Assembly (NCBI GenBank): GCA_030522415.1
Contig: CM060130.1
Location: 21,216,965-21,280,964 of the forward strand
DNA from: Channallabes apus
Lineage: Eukaryota; Chordata; Actinopteri; Siluriformes; Clariidae
Length of the DNA: 64,000 nt
Direction of reading: 5' to 3'
Shown piece after piece: positions 20,947 to 33,058 of this stretch. A program made the translations under genes and the position numbers. A model generated the notes under the pieces. It ran no database searches. It worked only from the letters and a program-made list of their open reading frames with translations, and had not been told where the DNA came from. Each line of letters opens with the position of its first letter. Position 1 is the first letter of the stretch.

Positions 20947-21351
20947 ATGAGAGAAAACAGAGCCCAAAATAATCTGAGAAGAAGAGGACGAAGAGTACAG
21001 TCACCAAGCATCAACCCTGCACACACACATGCCAATTTTTGGATTCCATATTATTATCAAATGGTTCCCTCACAAGCACCCATGTCCGAACAGCACATGC
21101 TTAGAGTTACACGGGGTACAGAGCGGATGATGGAAGAGCAGTTATTTAGGAATGCACCGTTTCCAGAACATTTAATAGCTCTTGCATTAACTGCAATGAA
21201 CGTGGACTTGTTATGCTTGCCGATGCAAATAGTATTTTCAATCCCGCATACTCGGGGTGGACATATGTTTGTAAGGAGATATTATTTGGGAAGAGAAAGA
21301 AGGCTTCAAAAGAAGACGTACATATTAAATGTCGGTGGTAGAACTGTTTAA
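20947..21351 (+). CDS. Hypothetical leader ORF of the retrovirus
   Basis: 134 codons from the ATG at 20947, open to TAA at 21349-21351, between the leader tandem repeats and the LINE insertion. The frame is also open upstream into the last repeat unit. The protein is basic at its N-terminus (residues 1-20 contain LRRRGRRVQS), has no zinc finger or membrane segment, and ends in a basic stretch (RRYYLGRERRLQKK). I do not recognise it. It could be an accessory protein, a leader-encoded gag extension or chance coding. Its position 5' of gag would be unusual for simple class I retroviruses. Confidence 0.4.
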   Translation: MRENRAQNNLRRRGRRVQSPSINPAHTHANFWIPYYYQMVPSQAPMSEQHMLRVTRGTERMMEEQLFRNAPFPEHLIALALTAMNVDLLCLPMQIVFSIPHTRGGHMFVRRYYLGRERRLQKKTYILNVGGRTV

Positions 21352-21437
21352 GTTAAAATACAGAGTAAGAAATGAGGAAGCAAAAATGAGATTAATAATA
21401 AAGTACATAAATATTTAGTTAATATAAAATAAATAAA

Positions 21438-21440
<3 letters not shown>

Positions 21441-21478
<38 letters not shown>
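21441..21478. repeat. (TA)n microsatellite
   Basis: TA dinucleotide run within the retroviral leader. Confidence 0.95.
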
Positions 21479-21480
<2 letters not shown>

Positions 21481-21808
21481 GTGTGTAGAATCTAATCAAA
21501 ATGATAACCGTTATTGTTATTACATTGTGTTTGAGTGAGTTGAAGCAGACGTGGCTGTGGGTGAATCAGGAAAACAGCAGCGCACGTGACTGACTAACAT
21601 GCACCACGAACATTGAGGAAAAGAAATCTCCTGTGGCGAGCAAAGGAGCGATCTGGTTGATCAACTTGGACGCCTGGTTGCTGAGGGAGAAGACTTCACA
21701 TAGTAAAAATTCTTATAAAAGCTATTATTATTACTATAAATATAGATGAAATCTGGACATATGTTAAAACAATATTATGGCGACTGCTACTGATAAACCT
21801 ATATTTAG

Positions 21809-21929
21809 AATCAGAATCAGAATCAGAAAGAGTTTTATTGCCAAGTACGCTTGCACGTACAAGGAATTTGTTTTAGTGACGGAGCTTCCAGAACAAAAAA
21901 TACAAATGACAAGACAAAAACAGCATGAC

Positions 21930-21964
<35 letters not shown>

Positions 21965-24900
21965 AAAATTTTTTTTTTAAATGGTTGACATCAAATGGAG
22001 TACGATGTGAGATACTTTTAAATAAGTTACATCAATATCTGAAGTCTGTGGTATTATACAGTATATTGCACAGTGGTATTGTACACAATATTGCACATAT
22101 ATTTATTGACCGTTTGAATGATGTTTATCTGTTAAGGAGGTAGATTGCCTGGGGGAAAAAACTGTTCTTATGCCTGACTGTCCTGGTGTTCGGTGCTCTG
22201 TAGCGTCGACCCGATGGCAAAAGTTCAAAAAGAAGGTGGCTTGGGTGTGAGGGGTCCAAAGTGATATTCCGTGCCCTTTTCTTCACTCTGGATATATACA
22301 GTTCTTGCAGCGTGGGCAGGGGAGTGCCAATAATTCTTTCAGCAGTCCGAACCGTCCTTTGTAGTCTTCTGATGTCTGCTTTCGTAGCTGAGCCAAACCA
22401 GACAGTTATTGAAGTGCACAGGACGGATTCAATGACGGCTGAGTAGAACTGTGTGAGCAGCTCCTGTGGCAGGTTGAATTTCTTCAGCTGGCGAAGGAAA
22501 TACAACCTCTGGTGGGCCTTTTTAACAATGGAGTCAATGTGAATGTCCCACTTCAGGTCCTGAGAGATGGTCGTGCCCAGGAACCGGAATGACTCCACTG
22601 CCGTCACAGTGCTGTTCATGATGGTGAGTGGGGGAAGTGCAGGTGGGTTTCTCCTGAAGTCCACGATCATCTCCACTGTTTTGAGCGTGTTTAGCTCCAG
22701 GTTGTTGTGACTGCACCAGACAGCCAACTGCTTGACCTCCCTTCTGTATGCAGACTCGTCACCGTCCTGGATGAGGCCGATGATTGTAGTGTCATCTGCA
22801 AATTTCAGGAGCTTGACAGTGGGGTCTGTGGAGGTGCAGTCGTTGGTGTAGATGGAGAAGAGCAGTGGGGAGAGAACGCATCCCTGAGGGGCTCCAGTAT
22901 TGGTGGTGTGACTGTTGGATATGAATTTTCCCAGTTTCACTAGCTGCTGCCTGTCTGTCAGAAAGCTGGTGATCCAGTGACAGATAGAGCTAGGAACAGA
23001 GAGCTGGTTTAATTTGGTCTGAAGCAGTGCTGGGATGATCGTATTAAAAGCTGATGAAAAGTCTATGAACAAGACCCTTGCATAAGCCCCTGGTTTGTCC
23101 AGATGTTGAAGGATGAAGTGCAGTCCCATATTAACTGCATCATCAACAGACCTGTTTGCTCTATAAGCAAACTGCAGGGGGTCCAGTAAGGGTCCTGTGA
23201 TGTCCCTCAGATAGGCCAACACCAGTCTTTCAAATGACTTCATGACCACAGATGTTAGGGCGACTGGTCTGTAGTCATTAAGTCCTGTGATTTTAGGTTT
23301 TTTTGGAATGGGGATGATTGTGGAACGTTTAAAGCACAAAGGCACTTCACATTGTTCCAGTGATCTGTTGAAGATCTGTGTGAAAATGGGCGCCAGCTGG
23401 TCAGCACAGGATTTCAGACAGGCTGGTGTCACGCCGTCAGGGCCTGGAGCTTTCCTTCTCTTTTGTTTCAGAAAGATCTGGCGAACATCCTTTTCACAGA
23501 CCTGGAGTGCAGGGGGGGAAGAGAGGGTGGTTGTCAGAGGTGATAATGGTGGTGTAGAAAGAGGGTTAGGACAGGAGTGTGGTGTGAGACTGGGAGTTTC
23601 AAATCTACAATAGAACTCATTCAGGTCATCAACCAGTTGTTGATTCCCTACAGAGTTGGGGGATGGCGTCTTGTAGTTAGTGATGGTTTTCAGGCCTTTC
23701 CACACTGAAGCAGGGTCGTTTGCCGAAAACTGGTTTTCCAGTTTTTTAGAGTAGCTCCTCTTAGCTGCTCTGATCGCCCTTGTTAGTGTGTTCCTGGCCT
23801 GGTTGTACAAGATCCTGTCCCCACTCCTGTAGGCATCCTCTTTGGCCTGACGAAGCTGTCTGAGCTTTGCTGTAAACCATGGTTTGTCATTGTTATATGT
23901 TAAAAGTGTCCTGGTAGGGATGCACATGTCCTCACAGAAACTGATGTAGGATGTTACAGAATCTGTGAGCTCGTCCAGATTGGTGGCAGCAGCTTCAAAA
24001 ACACTCCAATCAGTGCAGTCAAAACAGGCCTGTAATTCCTGTTCTGCTTCACTGGTCCATCTCTTTACTGTCCTTACTACAGGCTTAGCAGATTTAAGTT
24101 TTTGCCTATAGGTTGGGAGAAGATGAACCAGGCAGTGGTCAGAAAGTCCTAAAGCTGCTCTGGGGACGGAGCGATATGCATCCTTTATTGTGGTGTAGCA
24201 GTGATCCAAAGTATTTTTGTCTCTGGTGGGGCATGTAATGTGCTGTTTGTATTTAGGCAGTTCACGTTTGAGGTTTGCTTTGTTAAAATCCCCAAGTATA
24301 ATTATAAGAGAGTCCGGGTGTTGTTGCTCCGTGTCTGTGATCTGAGCAGCCAGCTGTTGCAATGCTGCGTTCACACACGCTTGTGGAGGGATGTACACAC
24401 TCACAAGAATGAACGAGGTGAACTCGCGCGGCGAATAGAAAGGCTTGCAGTTGATGAAATATGCCTCTAGATCAGGACAGCACATCTTCTTCAATGGTGT
24501 CACATTTGTACACCAACTTTCGTTGATGTAAAAGCATGTCCCGCCGCCTCGCGATTTCCCCGTTGATTCTGTGTCGCGATCCGCTCTGAACAGCTGGAAG
24601 CCCGGCAGGTGTAGCGCGTTGTCCGGGATGGCTTCATTCAGCCAGGTTTCCGTGAAACACAGCGCGGCAGAGTTTGAAAAGTCCTTATTTTTCCTGGAGA
24701 GCAGGAAAAGTTCGTCCATTTTGTTGGGTAGAGAGCGGAGATTCGCCAGATGTATACTCGGCAGCGCAGTTCTAAAGCCGCGCTGTCGGAGCTTGACGAG
24801 CGCACCGGCTCTCTTCCCCCGCCTGCGCTTCTTAAAGCATTTAAACAGCGCAGCTGCTCCGCCGGTTACAATGTTCAGTAAAACGTTTGAAAAATCAAAA

Positions 24901-25300
24901 AGTGGTTGAAAATTGTGTGATGTGTCCTGCTGAACGTTCAGCAGTTCATCCCTGGTATAAGTTATTACGTTTGAGAAACAAAAAACAGGACAAACTAACA
25001 AAAACAGTAAGACTAATGGAGAGCTCCACACTGAGGCAGCCATCCGCGGCGCCATCCTGAGAAGTAGTAGAATTTTGGTCTGTAAATGTTCAAATACAGT
25101 GTTAAAAACCATTTAAACTAAAGAAACGGAACATAACTGCTCACAAGCAAAAGTGAAAACATGTGGTAGATCTTAATTTAGAAACGTCTAGAGGCGGAGT
25201 AGAGGAAGCACGTGAGGATCTCATAATTCAACGCCATTGTTGTAGTTTCTACTGCTATATTGTAATTCTCTGTGGCGCCATCTAGTGTACCCTATAAAAA
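21809..25300 (-). mobile_element. L2-type LINE family B, near full length
   Basis: Read on the minus strand it has a 5' region (to about 25300, edge uncertain), a single long ORF, and a 3' UTR with an A-run counterpart at 21930-21961. It ends in short tandem GATTCT units (plus strand AGAATC repeats from 21809). Short tandem 3' tails and an APE-type endonuclease plus reverse transcriptase in one ORF are typical of the L2/CR1 group. It splits the retroviral leader just after an ATG at 21777 that begins an open frame (MATATDKPIF), possibly the original gag start. Antisense orientation to the provirus. Confidence 0.9.
22125..25112 (-). CDS. LINE ORF2: APE endonuclease-reverse transcriptase, intact
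   Basis: 995 residues, uninterrupted. Nicks target DNA and copies the LINE RNA onto it. After a hydrophobic, basic N-terminal stretch (residues 1-110), the apurinic-type endonuclease runs about 115-345: [24 protein letters not shown] (catalytic Glu), ILGDFN, and [10 protein letters not shown] (catalytic His). The reverse transcriptase follows (about 530-800): [20 protein letters not shown], and FADDTTIIG as the active site. The C-terminal part ends in [11 protein letters not shown]. Length suits the L2 clade. The first ATG is used; a second start at MAPRMAAS is possible. All recognised catalytic motifs are present, so this copy may still be able to make protein. Confidence 0.9.
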   Translation of the reverse strand: MVFNTVFEHLQTKILLLLRMAPRMAASVWSSPLVLLFLLVCPVFCFSNVITYTRDELLNVQQDTSHNFQPLFDFSNVLLNIVTGGAAALFKCFKKRRRGKRAGALVKLRQRGFRTALPSIHLANLRSLPNKMDELFLLSRKNKDFSNSAALCFTETWLNEAIPDNALHLPGFQLFRADRDTESTGKSRGGGTCFYINESWCTNVTPLKKMCCPDLEAYFINCKPFYSPREFTSFILVSVYIPPQACVNAALQQLAAQITDTEQQHPDSLIIILGDFNKANLKRELPKYKQHITCPTRDKNTLDHCYTTIKDAYRSVPRAALGLSDHCLVHLLPTYRQKLKSAKPVVRTVKRWTSEAEQELQACFDCTDWSVFEAAATNLDELTDSVTSYISFCEDMCIPTRTLLTYNNDKPWFTAKLRQLRQAKEDAYRSGDRILYNQARNTLTRAIRAAKRSYSKKLENQFSANDPASVWKGLKTITNYKTPSPNSVGNQQLVDDLNEFYCRFETPSLTPHSCPNPLSTPPLSPLTTTLSSPPALQVCEKDVRQIFLKQKRRKAPGPDGVTPACLKSCADQLAPIFTQIFNRSLEQCEVPLCFKRSTIIPIPKKPKITGLNDYRPVALTSVVMKSFERLVLAYLRDITGPLLDPLQFAYRANRSVDDAVNMGLHFILQHLDKPGAYARVLFIDFSSAFNTIIPALLQTKLNQLSVPSSICHWITSFLTDRQQLVKLGKFISNSHTTNTGAPQGCVLSPLLFSIYTNDCTSTDPTVKLLKFADDTTIIGLIQDGDESAYRREVKQLAVWCSHNNLELNTLKTVEMIVDFRRNPPALPPLTIMNSTVTAVESFRFLGTTISQDLKWDIHIDSIVKKAHQRLYFLRQLKKFNLPQELLTQFYSAVIESVLCTSITVWFGSATKADIRRLQRTVRTAERIIGTPLPTLQELYISRVKKRARNITLDPSHPSHLLFELLPSGRRYRAPNTRTVRHKNSFFPQAIYLLNR

Positions 25301-25524
25301 TTACATGTCATTGTTAAATTCAAAGGGGAAATGCTTTCATAGTTTGGGGAACAGAGGATCCTGTTACCAACAAACAAATAAACAAATACTACATGATAAA
25401 GAATAAATAAGAATTTATAAAATATATTAAAGATAAATAAATAATAATAATTAAATAATTAGAAAAATTAAAATAAAATCTTGAATGAATGAATAGAATC
25501 ATAGATAGATAGAATCATTCCAAA
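25301..25524. other. Retroviral leader remainder before gag
   Basis: AT-rich with GATA/AATA repeats. No gene. It continues the leader interrupted by the LINE. Confidence 0.5.
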
Positions 25525-28216
25525 ATGGATAAACCAGTAGAAATTATAATTGAACAACACCATCTACTAGAGAAAGATATCAGAAAGTATATGAAGAAAT
25601 GGCATGACAAAACAAAAGGATGTTCAAACCAATGGCCTATTAATGGGTCATTCAACTTGGAAACATGTACCCAATTAAGACAGAAAATCATAAGCTGGGG
25701 AGCAGAAAAGAAGAAAAAAGAAATGGAAGAAAAACTCAAACTCAAGTTAAAAATAATAGACTATTTTAAAGAAGAAGGACAGCGTAGACGGAAAAAGCAA
25801 CAGGAAAAAACTGAACAACAAGTGATGAATATAATATTAAAAAGAGAAAAAGAAATCAAGGACACCGAACAGAAAGACAAATGTGAACAAGAAGAACTTA
25901 CAGAAAGGCAAGATGGACAGGAAAAAACATTTCCGCCATCACCAGAGATGTGCATGAGGCCACCGCCCTACAACACTGGACAATCCCTGGAGAATAAAGT
26001 ATATCCTACTATCCCGATGATGGGAGTAACAACAATTGAAGAAGATGAATGGACAAATGTAGAATTGCAATTTCATGGAACATTGAATGGAATAGCAAGA
26101 TCAGCAGATCAGGAATTAAATCTAAATTCTGCTGGTAGAGGAGCTGGAAGAAGAGCACACTTTCAAAAAGTATCATCAGATTCAAAAAGCATCTCAGAAC
26201 GACATGCGACCAAAGGATTATCAAGTGAAGAAAGTTCAATCCTCCCTGCAGACCAATCATGGAGAAACGTTATGGATAAGAATGCTCAAACATATTGGAA
26301 TGAATATCCTAGTACCAGTTCTCCACGAGGGCAAGGAACCATGAAACCTCAATGGATCCCACATCCTGGTGAAAAAAACAAGCCTGGAAAAAGAACTACT
26401 CACCCGTCGACAAAGTGAACCAAGTACACGACCAAAAAGTTCTGCCAACCTGCGGTCGGAATTTGAAGAAAGAAACAACATCAAAGAAAAAGATAAACCT
26501 GTAACCAACCAAGGACAATTAGTCAAACTGGAAGGAGAAGTGAAAATCACTCCATTAGAAGAAGAGGATAGATCTCTTCAGAAAATCCTTGAAGATTTCA
26601 ATGGAAAAACTGTCACTGAATTAACAAAACAAATAAACCTAACTGAGGTACACAGAGAAGCCTTGAAGGAAAGTCAAAGCTTATTAAAAGCTTTAAATGA
26701 AATGGCATACAATATGAAGGATATGTCGCAGAGTAATGCAACACGAGAGCAGTGTTCTGCTGTAAACGAAGAGCCCAATGATGAAGAAATATTAAGACAC
26801 CTAAATGAAAAAGAAGATAGTATTGAACAACGAACAGGAAGAGAGAAACGGCTGCATGGTCTACGATCACAGAATCAAGACGCAAATGTAACAAGCCGCA
26901 TAGAAGAAAATATGGATGTGGAAGGGGAAAAAGCCAGCCAAACTATGAGAGTACTGAGAGATAGATCCACTCTGAAACAACCAGATCGATACAGCAACAA
27001 GACATGTTTTCAACATGAAGAATGCCAAAGGGAAAAAGAAAGGAGAAGGCAAATAGATGAAGATGAGCCTGCAACCTCCTCATCCCAGTGTCCACTAATA
27101 GTAAAAGGAACAGCACTGCACTATGTACCATGGTGTTTTATGGATGTGACTGGTCTCATAGGCAGGCTTCCAGATCTGTGTGAAGGAGCACAAAGATGGA
27201 TCACCCAATTTGAAGAAAAAACAATGGGCCACCAACTGGCCCTTGGAGACATCAAGGCCATACTAGGTCAAACCATCGGAAAAAACAAAACCACAGAGGT
27301 TCTACAAGAAGCTGGAATGCCGCCTGAGGCTGAAGATGCCAGATATGATCATTTCCCATTGGGACCCAACAGAAACAATATCTGGGAAGCTCTAAGGAAA
27401 ATGTATCCCACAAAAATGGATCCAGGACGGTTGGAAACTATCAAACTGGCTGAAGAAGAAAATGTAGTCAAGTTCATACAAAACTTCCAAGATGCCTGGA
27501 GAGATGAAACTGGTGGTCATTGGGATGAAAATGATACCAGTAGGGGCTTGTTCAGGATGATGTTAAAGAAAACTTTGCCACTCTCAGTACAGGAAAAGTT
27601 GGATGGAGTGATTGGCCTCAACACCATGGCCTGGAAAACATTTCAAGCCCACATAATCCATTTCGTCAATCAATATCGAAAGGCAAAATTAGAAGCAAAA
27701 GAAATGTCCACTAATTTGATGACACAACTGTGTAAATCACAACTGGGTGAAATTGTAAGAAACAAACAAGAAGAAAAAGAAAAGAAGAAGGAGAAGGAAG
27801 CCGCTGCCAAACAAGCTGCACTTATGGTGAATCCACAATCACCTTATCCTCAAAATCCTCCAAGACAAACGTATACACCAGGACATCGAATGACAAGACC
27901 ACCCCAATATGGCAGAGGCCGAGGAAGAGGATGTTGGGCTTGTGGTGATTTACGCCACATTAGAAGAGACTGTCCCCATGTCAGTTTCCTGTGGGGAGAC
28001 AGAGTGGAAAGATCTGAACAGCAAGGACAAACATTAGGACCCCGAGGACCTCAAGGACCACAGTCAGACCAAAATTCGCCAGCTACACAACAATCTGGCT
28101 GGTCAGACACATGGAGAGGACAAAACCAACCAAACCAAAGACACGATCAACCACCTCCACCAAGTCAAAGTGGACAATGGGGGGGCCCCTCTGAAGGCCA
28201 AAACCCCAACCACTGA
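25525..28216 (+). pseudogene. Retroviral gag, one frame break
   Basis: Structural polyprotein forming the virus core. The first segment (25525-26418, 297 codons) has a Lys/Glu-rich, probably coiled-coil region (residues 60-130) and a PPPY late-domain motif at residues 146-149. The second segment (about 26372-28216) includes a capsid-like region (27110-27700, with WCFMDVTGLIGRLPDL and an FQDAW...ENDTSRGLFRMML stretch). It then has a Lys/Glu run, and a CX2CX4HX4C zinc knuckle (CWACGDLRHIRRDC, 27932-27973). The two segments are in frames differing by +1 and meet at a run of seven A (26372-26378), so a slippage mutation is likelier than programmed shifting. Ends at TGA 28214-28216, directly followed by in-frame pol. 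Together about 900 residues, large for the class. Confidence 0.85.
28214..28216 (+). promoter_or_regulatory. In-frame gag-pol TGA (candidate readthrough stop)
   Basis: Gag ends NPNH-TGA and the same frame stays open into protease with no further stop until 29527. Class I retroviruses commonly express pol by suppression of a single stop at this place, so the arrangement fits readthrough. A structure 3' of the stop was not assessed. Confidence 0.6.
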
Positions 28217-31200
28217 AGATGCCCAGAGGAGCCTAATAAGGGGGAGCTTATGCAGTTTGTCACCACATTATATCCAGCTCAAGAACCTACGGTGACAGTG
28301 AAAATAGGACAATGTCTAGAAGCACCGTTTATGATTGACACCGGAGCTACATACTCAAGCATTGGACAAGCAGGCTCTAGACTCCCCCCTACCCGTAAAG
28401 CAATACAAACAGTGGGCTTTTCGGGAAAAACTCAGACTTTACGGTTTACCGAGCCTCAAGAACTAACATTGGATGGGGTAACTATCAATGCTCCACTACT
28501 TTATTCCCCGCATGCACCTATGAACCTCTTGGGAAGAGACACATTATGTAAACTAGGAGCAAAAATACACTGTGGACCAACAGGACTCTGGGTTACCTTT
28601 CCAGAAACCCTAGCAACACAATGTCTACTCATCCATAATCCAGATACAACACCTAAAGAAGTTAATGTGGTATATTGGTTAGAATACAACCTACCATCTG
28701 GTCTCTGGAACACTTATCAAGAATGGAAACCATGGATTACTCATTTACGACCAGATTGTCGGGAAATAGACTTACCACTACATTGCACCATAAAGTATGA
28801 CTCAAACCATGATGAAGAATTTGCCACATTGTGGGAAGACTTGATAGAAGGCAGTGAAATGGACATGAAAACCATGGAAATCATAATCGGCCCACAAGGA
28901 GTGGCAGCTATTGCACAACTGCCCGAAAAAGTTCAAGATTGGTACCAAGTTGAACATGCGGTGCCGCATGTCTCTCTGATGATTGCGGAAAATTTTGAAC
29001 AAAAAGACCTAGGTAAGATGGTTAAGGAAGCCAAACAAATAAGCGAAAGGGAACCAACTTTGAATGCATACATACATCTATCACCTGATAGGAAATTCAT
29101 GTATATATCACAAGAAAACATAGGCAGTGTTGTTGCCACACATGTAGATATAGAATTGCATGATAAAGATACGGCAATCGCACAAATGTCAGTTATTGAA
29201 GATGACGAAAGGGAACTAGAGGAAAAGATACTTCAAGAAGTTCCAGAAATATTATGGTCTAAGCATCATACAGATGTAGGACTAGTCAAATCAGCGGGTT
29301 TAGTAAAAGTCCAAGTTAAACCTAATGCCCGGCTCCCATATGTAAAACAGTATCCTCTGTCATCCGAAGCAATTGAAGGCATCAGACCCACAATCACAGG
29401 ACTGGTGAAAGCTGGAGTGCTTATTCCCACTTCAAGTCCTTGTAATACTCCTATTTTTCCGCTACAAAAGGAAAACTCTAAAAAAAATGGAGATTGGTTC
29501 CTGACCTCAGAGCCATTAACAATATAGTAATTGCAGACACTCCTATAGTTCCTAATCCACACACAATATTGTCCAATATTCCAGAGGGGACTAAGTGGTA
29601 CTCAGTTATCGATTTATGTTCTGCTTTTTTCAGCATTCCTCTGCATCCCGACTCTCAGTACTTGTTCGCCTTTACTTACGAAGGTCAACAATATACGTAC
29701 CAATCTTTAGCACAAGGATATGTGGAAGTCTCCTTCCCTCTTTAACCAGGTGTTAGCGCGTGACTTGGCTACGCTCTCGATACCAAGCCGTCTGTTAATA
29801 TACGTTGATGACATTTTAATTTGCAGTCCAACAAAAGAACAATGTCAAAGGGACACAGTGAAAGTGTTGACTATGCTGGCAGAAAATGGACATAAGGTAA
29901 GCAAAGATAAATTACAGTTCTGTAAGCAGACAGTTGAATATTTAGGGCGAGTGTTAGAAGGAACCAATAAAAAGATTTCACCTACCCATATTGAGGTCAT
30001 TTTAAAAGCTCCTCAACCCCAGACAGTAAAACAAATGGTATCATTCTTAGGAATGGCAGGGTTTAGTCGGCCCTGGATATGTGATTTTGCGTCCCAAGTG
30101 CAACCTTTAAGAGATCTGATTAAAACTGTTGTTCGAACCAAACCCAACTCGCCACTCATCTGGACACCTGAAGCATTAGCTTCATTTAATTGTATTAAGA
30201 CATCGTTAGCTTCAGCACCTGCTCTAGCTAGTCCCGATTATACCAAACCATTTCAGTTATACGTTTCAGAACGACAAGGCTTTGCCTCTGCCGTACTAAC
30301 CCAAACGCAGCATGGAATGGGCAAGCAACCCATAGCGTATTATAGTACTGCTCTCGACAACATTGAAAAAGGGATGCCCCCATGTTACAGAGGTCTTGCA
30401 GCAGCTGCATTTGCTTATAAAAAAGCATCAAGCATCACTATGGGACATCCAACCACTCTGTATACTACGCATGCAATACATGCATTATTAACTAGCCAAA
30501 TGTTTGTGATAACTAATGCACGTTGTTCTGCGTATGACGTCATCTTATCAGCATCCGAACTAACCATTGAACGATGTAAAACCGTGAACCCGGCTAACTT
30601 AATAGTATTACCAATAGACGGAACTCCTCGTGATTGCTCAGAGGAGTCAAACAAATTTGTTAAAGCCCGACCGGACTTAGAAAACCAACCGCTAAAAGAT
30701 GCAGAGCAGGTATTTTTTGTAGATGGATCGTGTTTCCGAGACCAATGCGAAAATAAAGCTGGATACGCTATAGTGTCGCCATCCATAGATAATAACACGT
30801 ATCATGTTGTTTCCTCTGCCTTCATCCCTCAGCCATGTTCTGCCCAACTGGCGGAAATTAAAGCGTTAACAGCTGCCTGTAACCTTGGCGCTGGAAAAAT
30901 GTGTACTATATATACTGATTCATCATACGGGTATGGGGTAATTCATATTTTTGGAACAATATGGGCACAGAGAGGATTTTTGCGAACTGACGGATCACCA
31001 ATTTCTCATGGACAAGCAATATCTGACCTCTTGCATGCTATGACACTACCATCAAAATTAGCTGTTGTAAAATGCCATGCTCATAAGTCAGATGGATCAT
31101 TCATTTCACAAGGCAATGCCGCAGCAGATGAAGCTGCAAAGAAAGCAGCCCTGGGATCTGCTTCTACTTGCGTCATGATCCCGGTAGTTACGGGAGACAT

Positions 31201-32350
31201 AGAACCTGTTGATACTGAATTAACTTTAAAACACATTGCAGAAATGCAAAGCTCAGCCCCTGCTTATGAAAAAGCTATTTGGACAAGGCGCGGAGCAAAA
31301 CTCGATCAAGATACTAACATCTGGCGTAGTTGCGAAGGGCTTTTTGTAGCACCTGCGTCATACCTCCCCATGTTAATAAAGTCCGCCCATGGAATTGATC
31401 ATTGCGCCAGGGGGGAAATCCTACGTTCAATCCGCTCAGAATGGTGGTCACCTTATCTTGCCAGCCAAATCGATAACTATTTATCAGCATGTGAAATTTG
31501 TGGTCAATATAACATAAGAAAAGCATCAACAACTCCACTAGGACATATTCCTCAACCCATGGGCCCCTTTAGACACTTAATAATGGATTTTGTAGATATG
31601 ATAGATCGCAAAGGAGGGAAAAGATACATTTTAGTCGTGGAAGACCGATTTAGTCGATGGGTAGAAGCAACTCCTACTGCTAAAGCAGATGCAAAAACTG
31701 TAGCAAAATTTCTAGTTAGAGAAATAATTCCACGATTTGGGATTCCAGATATATTAAGTTCGGATAATGGATCCCACTTTGTAAATGACGTTATAAAATC
31801 CGTCACTGAGGCTTTATGCATAACACACAAATTAGGATGTGTTTATCATCCACAATCACAAGGGATGGTAGAACGCGCCAATGGAGTATTAAAGACTAAA
31901 ATTGCCAAGATCTGTGCGAGTTCTAAATTATCTTGGATGGACGCATTGCCCCTAGCACTAATGAAGATGCGATCTCAAACCAATCGCATGACTCACTTAA
32001 CTCCACACGAAATGCTCACTGGAAGACCAATGTCTGTTCCCCGCATTCGCACACCATATGATGGACCTGCTCTTGAACAACTTGAAAATGAAATGGAGAG
32101 TTACGTCAAACATTTAACGGATATTCATAAAGTTCTATTTTCACAGACTAACGAAGCAACTTATGGAGGAACAATTAACAAGAAAGGACTGCAATCAGCA
32201 AATATAGGGGACTGGGTGTATATCAAAGTATTTAGACGAAAACACTGGGCACAAGGCCGCAGAGAAGGACCATACAAGGTGGTGCTTGCCACCCCAACAG
32301 CCATCAAGGTAGAAGGTAAAGAACACTGGTATCACTTAAATCACTGTTGA
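28217..32350 (+). pseudogene. Retroviral pro-pol (protease, RT, RNase H, integrase), two frame breaks
   Basis: Continuous with gag. Protease active site MIDTGATYSSIG is at 28331-28366. Reverse transcriptase starts near 29290 (VKQYPLSSEA), with active site YVDD at 29801-29812. RNase H has FVDGSC, LAEIKAL and IYTDSS near 30715-30930. Integrase has the zinc finger (DHCARGE ... CEICGQ, 31396-31505), a complete D,D-35-E set (MDFVD, SSDNGSHF, HPQSQGMVERANG) and a C-terminal GPY module (32265). The frame changes near 29480, in an A run, and changes back near 29720, so the middle of reverse transcriptase reads out of frame. All catalytic residues are present, but the polyprotein is broken. Confidence 0.92.
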
Positions 32351-32841
32351 GTGACATTGAGACACCACCAAAGGACATAGAACTCCTTTCGACAGAACAA
32401 CATTTCGACAGTAATCATTTCAACGATGATGATAGTGAAAATGAAGAACATGGTCCAGCATACCGTACCCGAGCACGAGTAAAAGCTATATAACCAGCAG
32501 CTGAAAGAATGAAAACCCTACGAGATGAACACGTAAAAAATACAATTGACACCCATAGAACATGGACACCATGATTCTTCTCAGCCGACTGGAAGGCATA
32601 CTTAACTAGAATAGGCACCATGATAGGAGCAGTCCTGTTAGCCACTTTACTAATAATCTGTTGTGTTATACCCCTAATAAGAGGAATAATCAGTAAAATC
32701 GGAAATAATTTACTAGGACAATATGTAATGCTAATACGTGAAACTGAAGCACCTGAACCAACTGTTGAACATAGCTATGAAACAATACCTACTATGAGAA
32801 CTAGCTTAGTCATGGAAATTGAAGAAGACAGTACTTTATAA
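32351..32841 (+). pseudogene. Env transmembrane-tail remnant
   Basis: After pol a short acidic frame ends near 32492 in RTRARVKAI, then a frame beginning MKTLRDEHV (about 32509) meets a TGA. It goes on as FFSADWKAYLTRIG and a clear membrane span (MIGAVLLATLLIICCVIPLI, from 32620). A cytoplasmic-type tail ends at 32841. A Trp-rich, membrane-proximal stretch plus span plus tail is how a retroviral TM subunit ends. No fusion peptide, heptad repeats or surface subunit precede it, so most of env appears deleted. Alternatively it is a small membrane accessory protein. Confidence 0.5.
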
Positions 32842-33037
32842 ATGTTAAAACAAATGCAGGCATGTAAATATGTAAATGCAATCCAGAATTCATATATGCA
32901 AAGTATATAACAAATCTAACATTATGAATATTATAAAATCAAGACTAACAAAATATAGAATATATATAATGATGATAATTGCTATAAAACGTTGATTTAC
33001 TGCATTATTATGTATCAGTATGTATGTAGTTTAGTGT
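32842..33037. other. Short non-coding gap in the provirus
   Basis: AT-rich; nothing recognised. Confidence 0.4.
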
Positions 33038-33058
33038 GTGCAGGATCAAGACATTACT

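Noticed and set aside
22261..24909. Several plus-strand ORFs (61-112 codons)
   Set aside because: Antisense shadows of the intact LINE ORF on the minus strand.
26372..26379. A AAA AAC heptamer as a programmed -1 frameshift site in gag
   Set aside because: The downstream frame is +1 relative to the upstream one, so a -1 shift does not reach it. A homopolymer indel is simpler.
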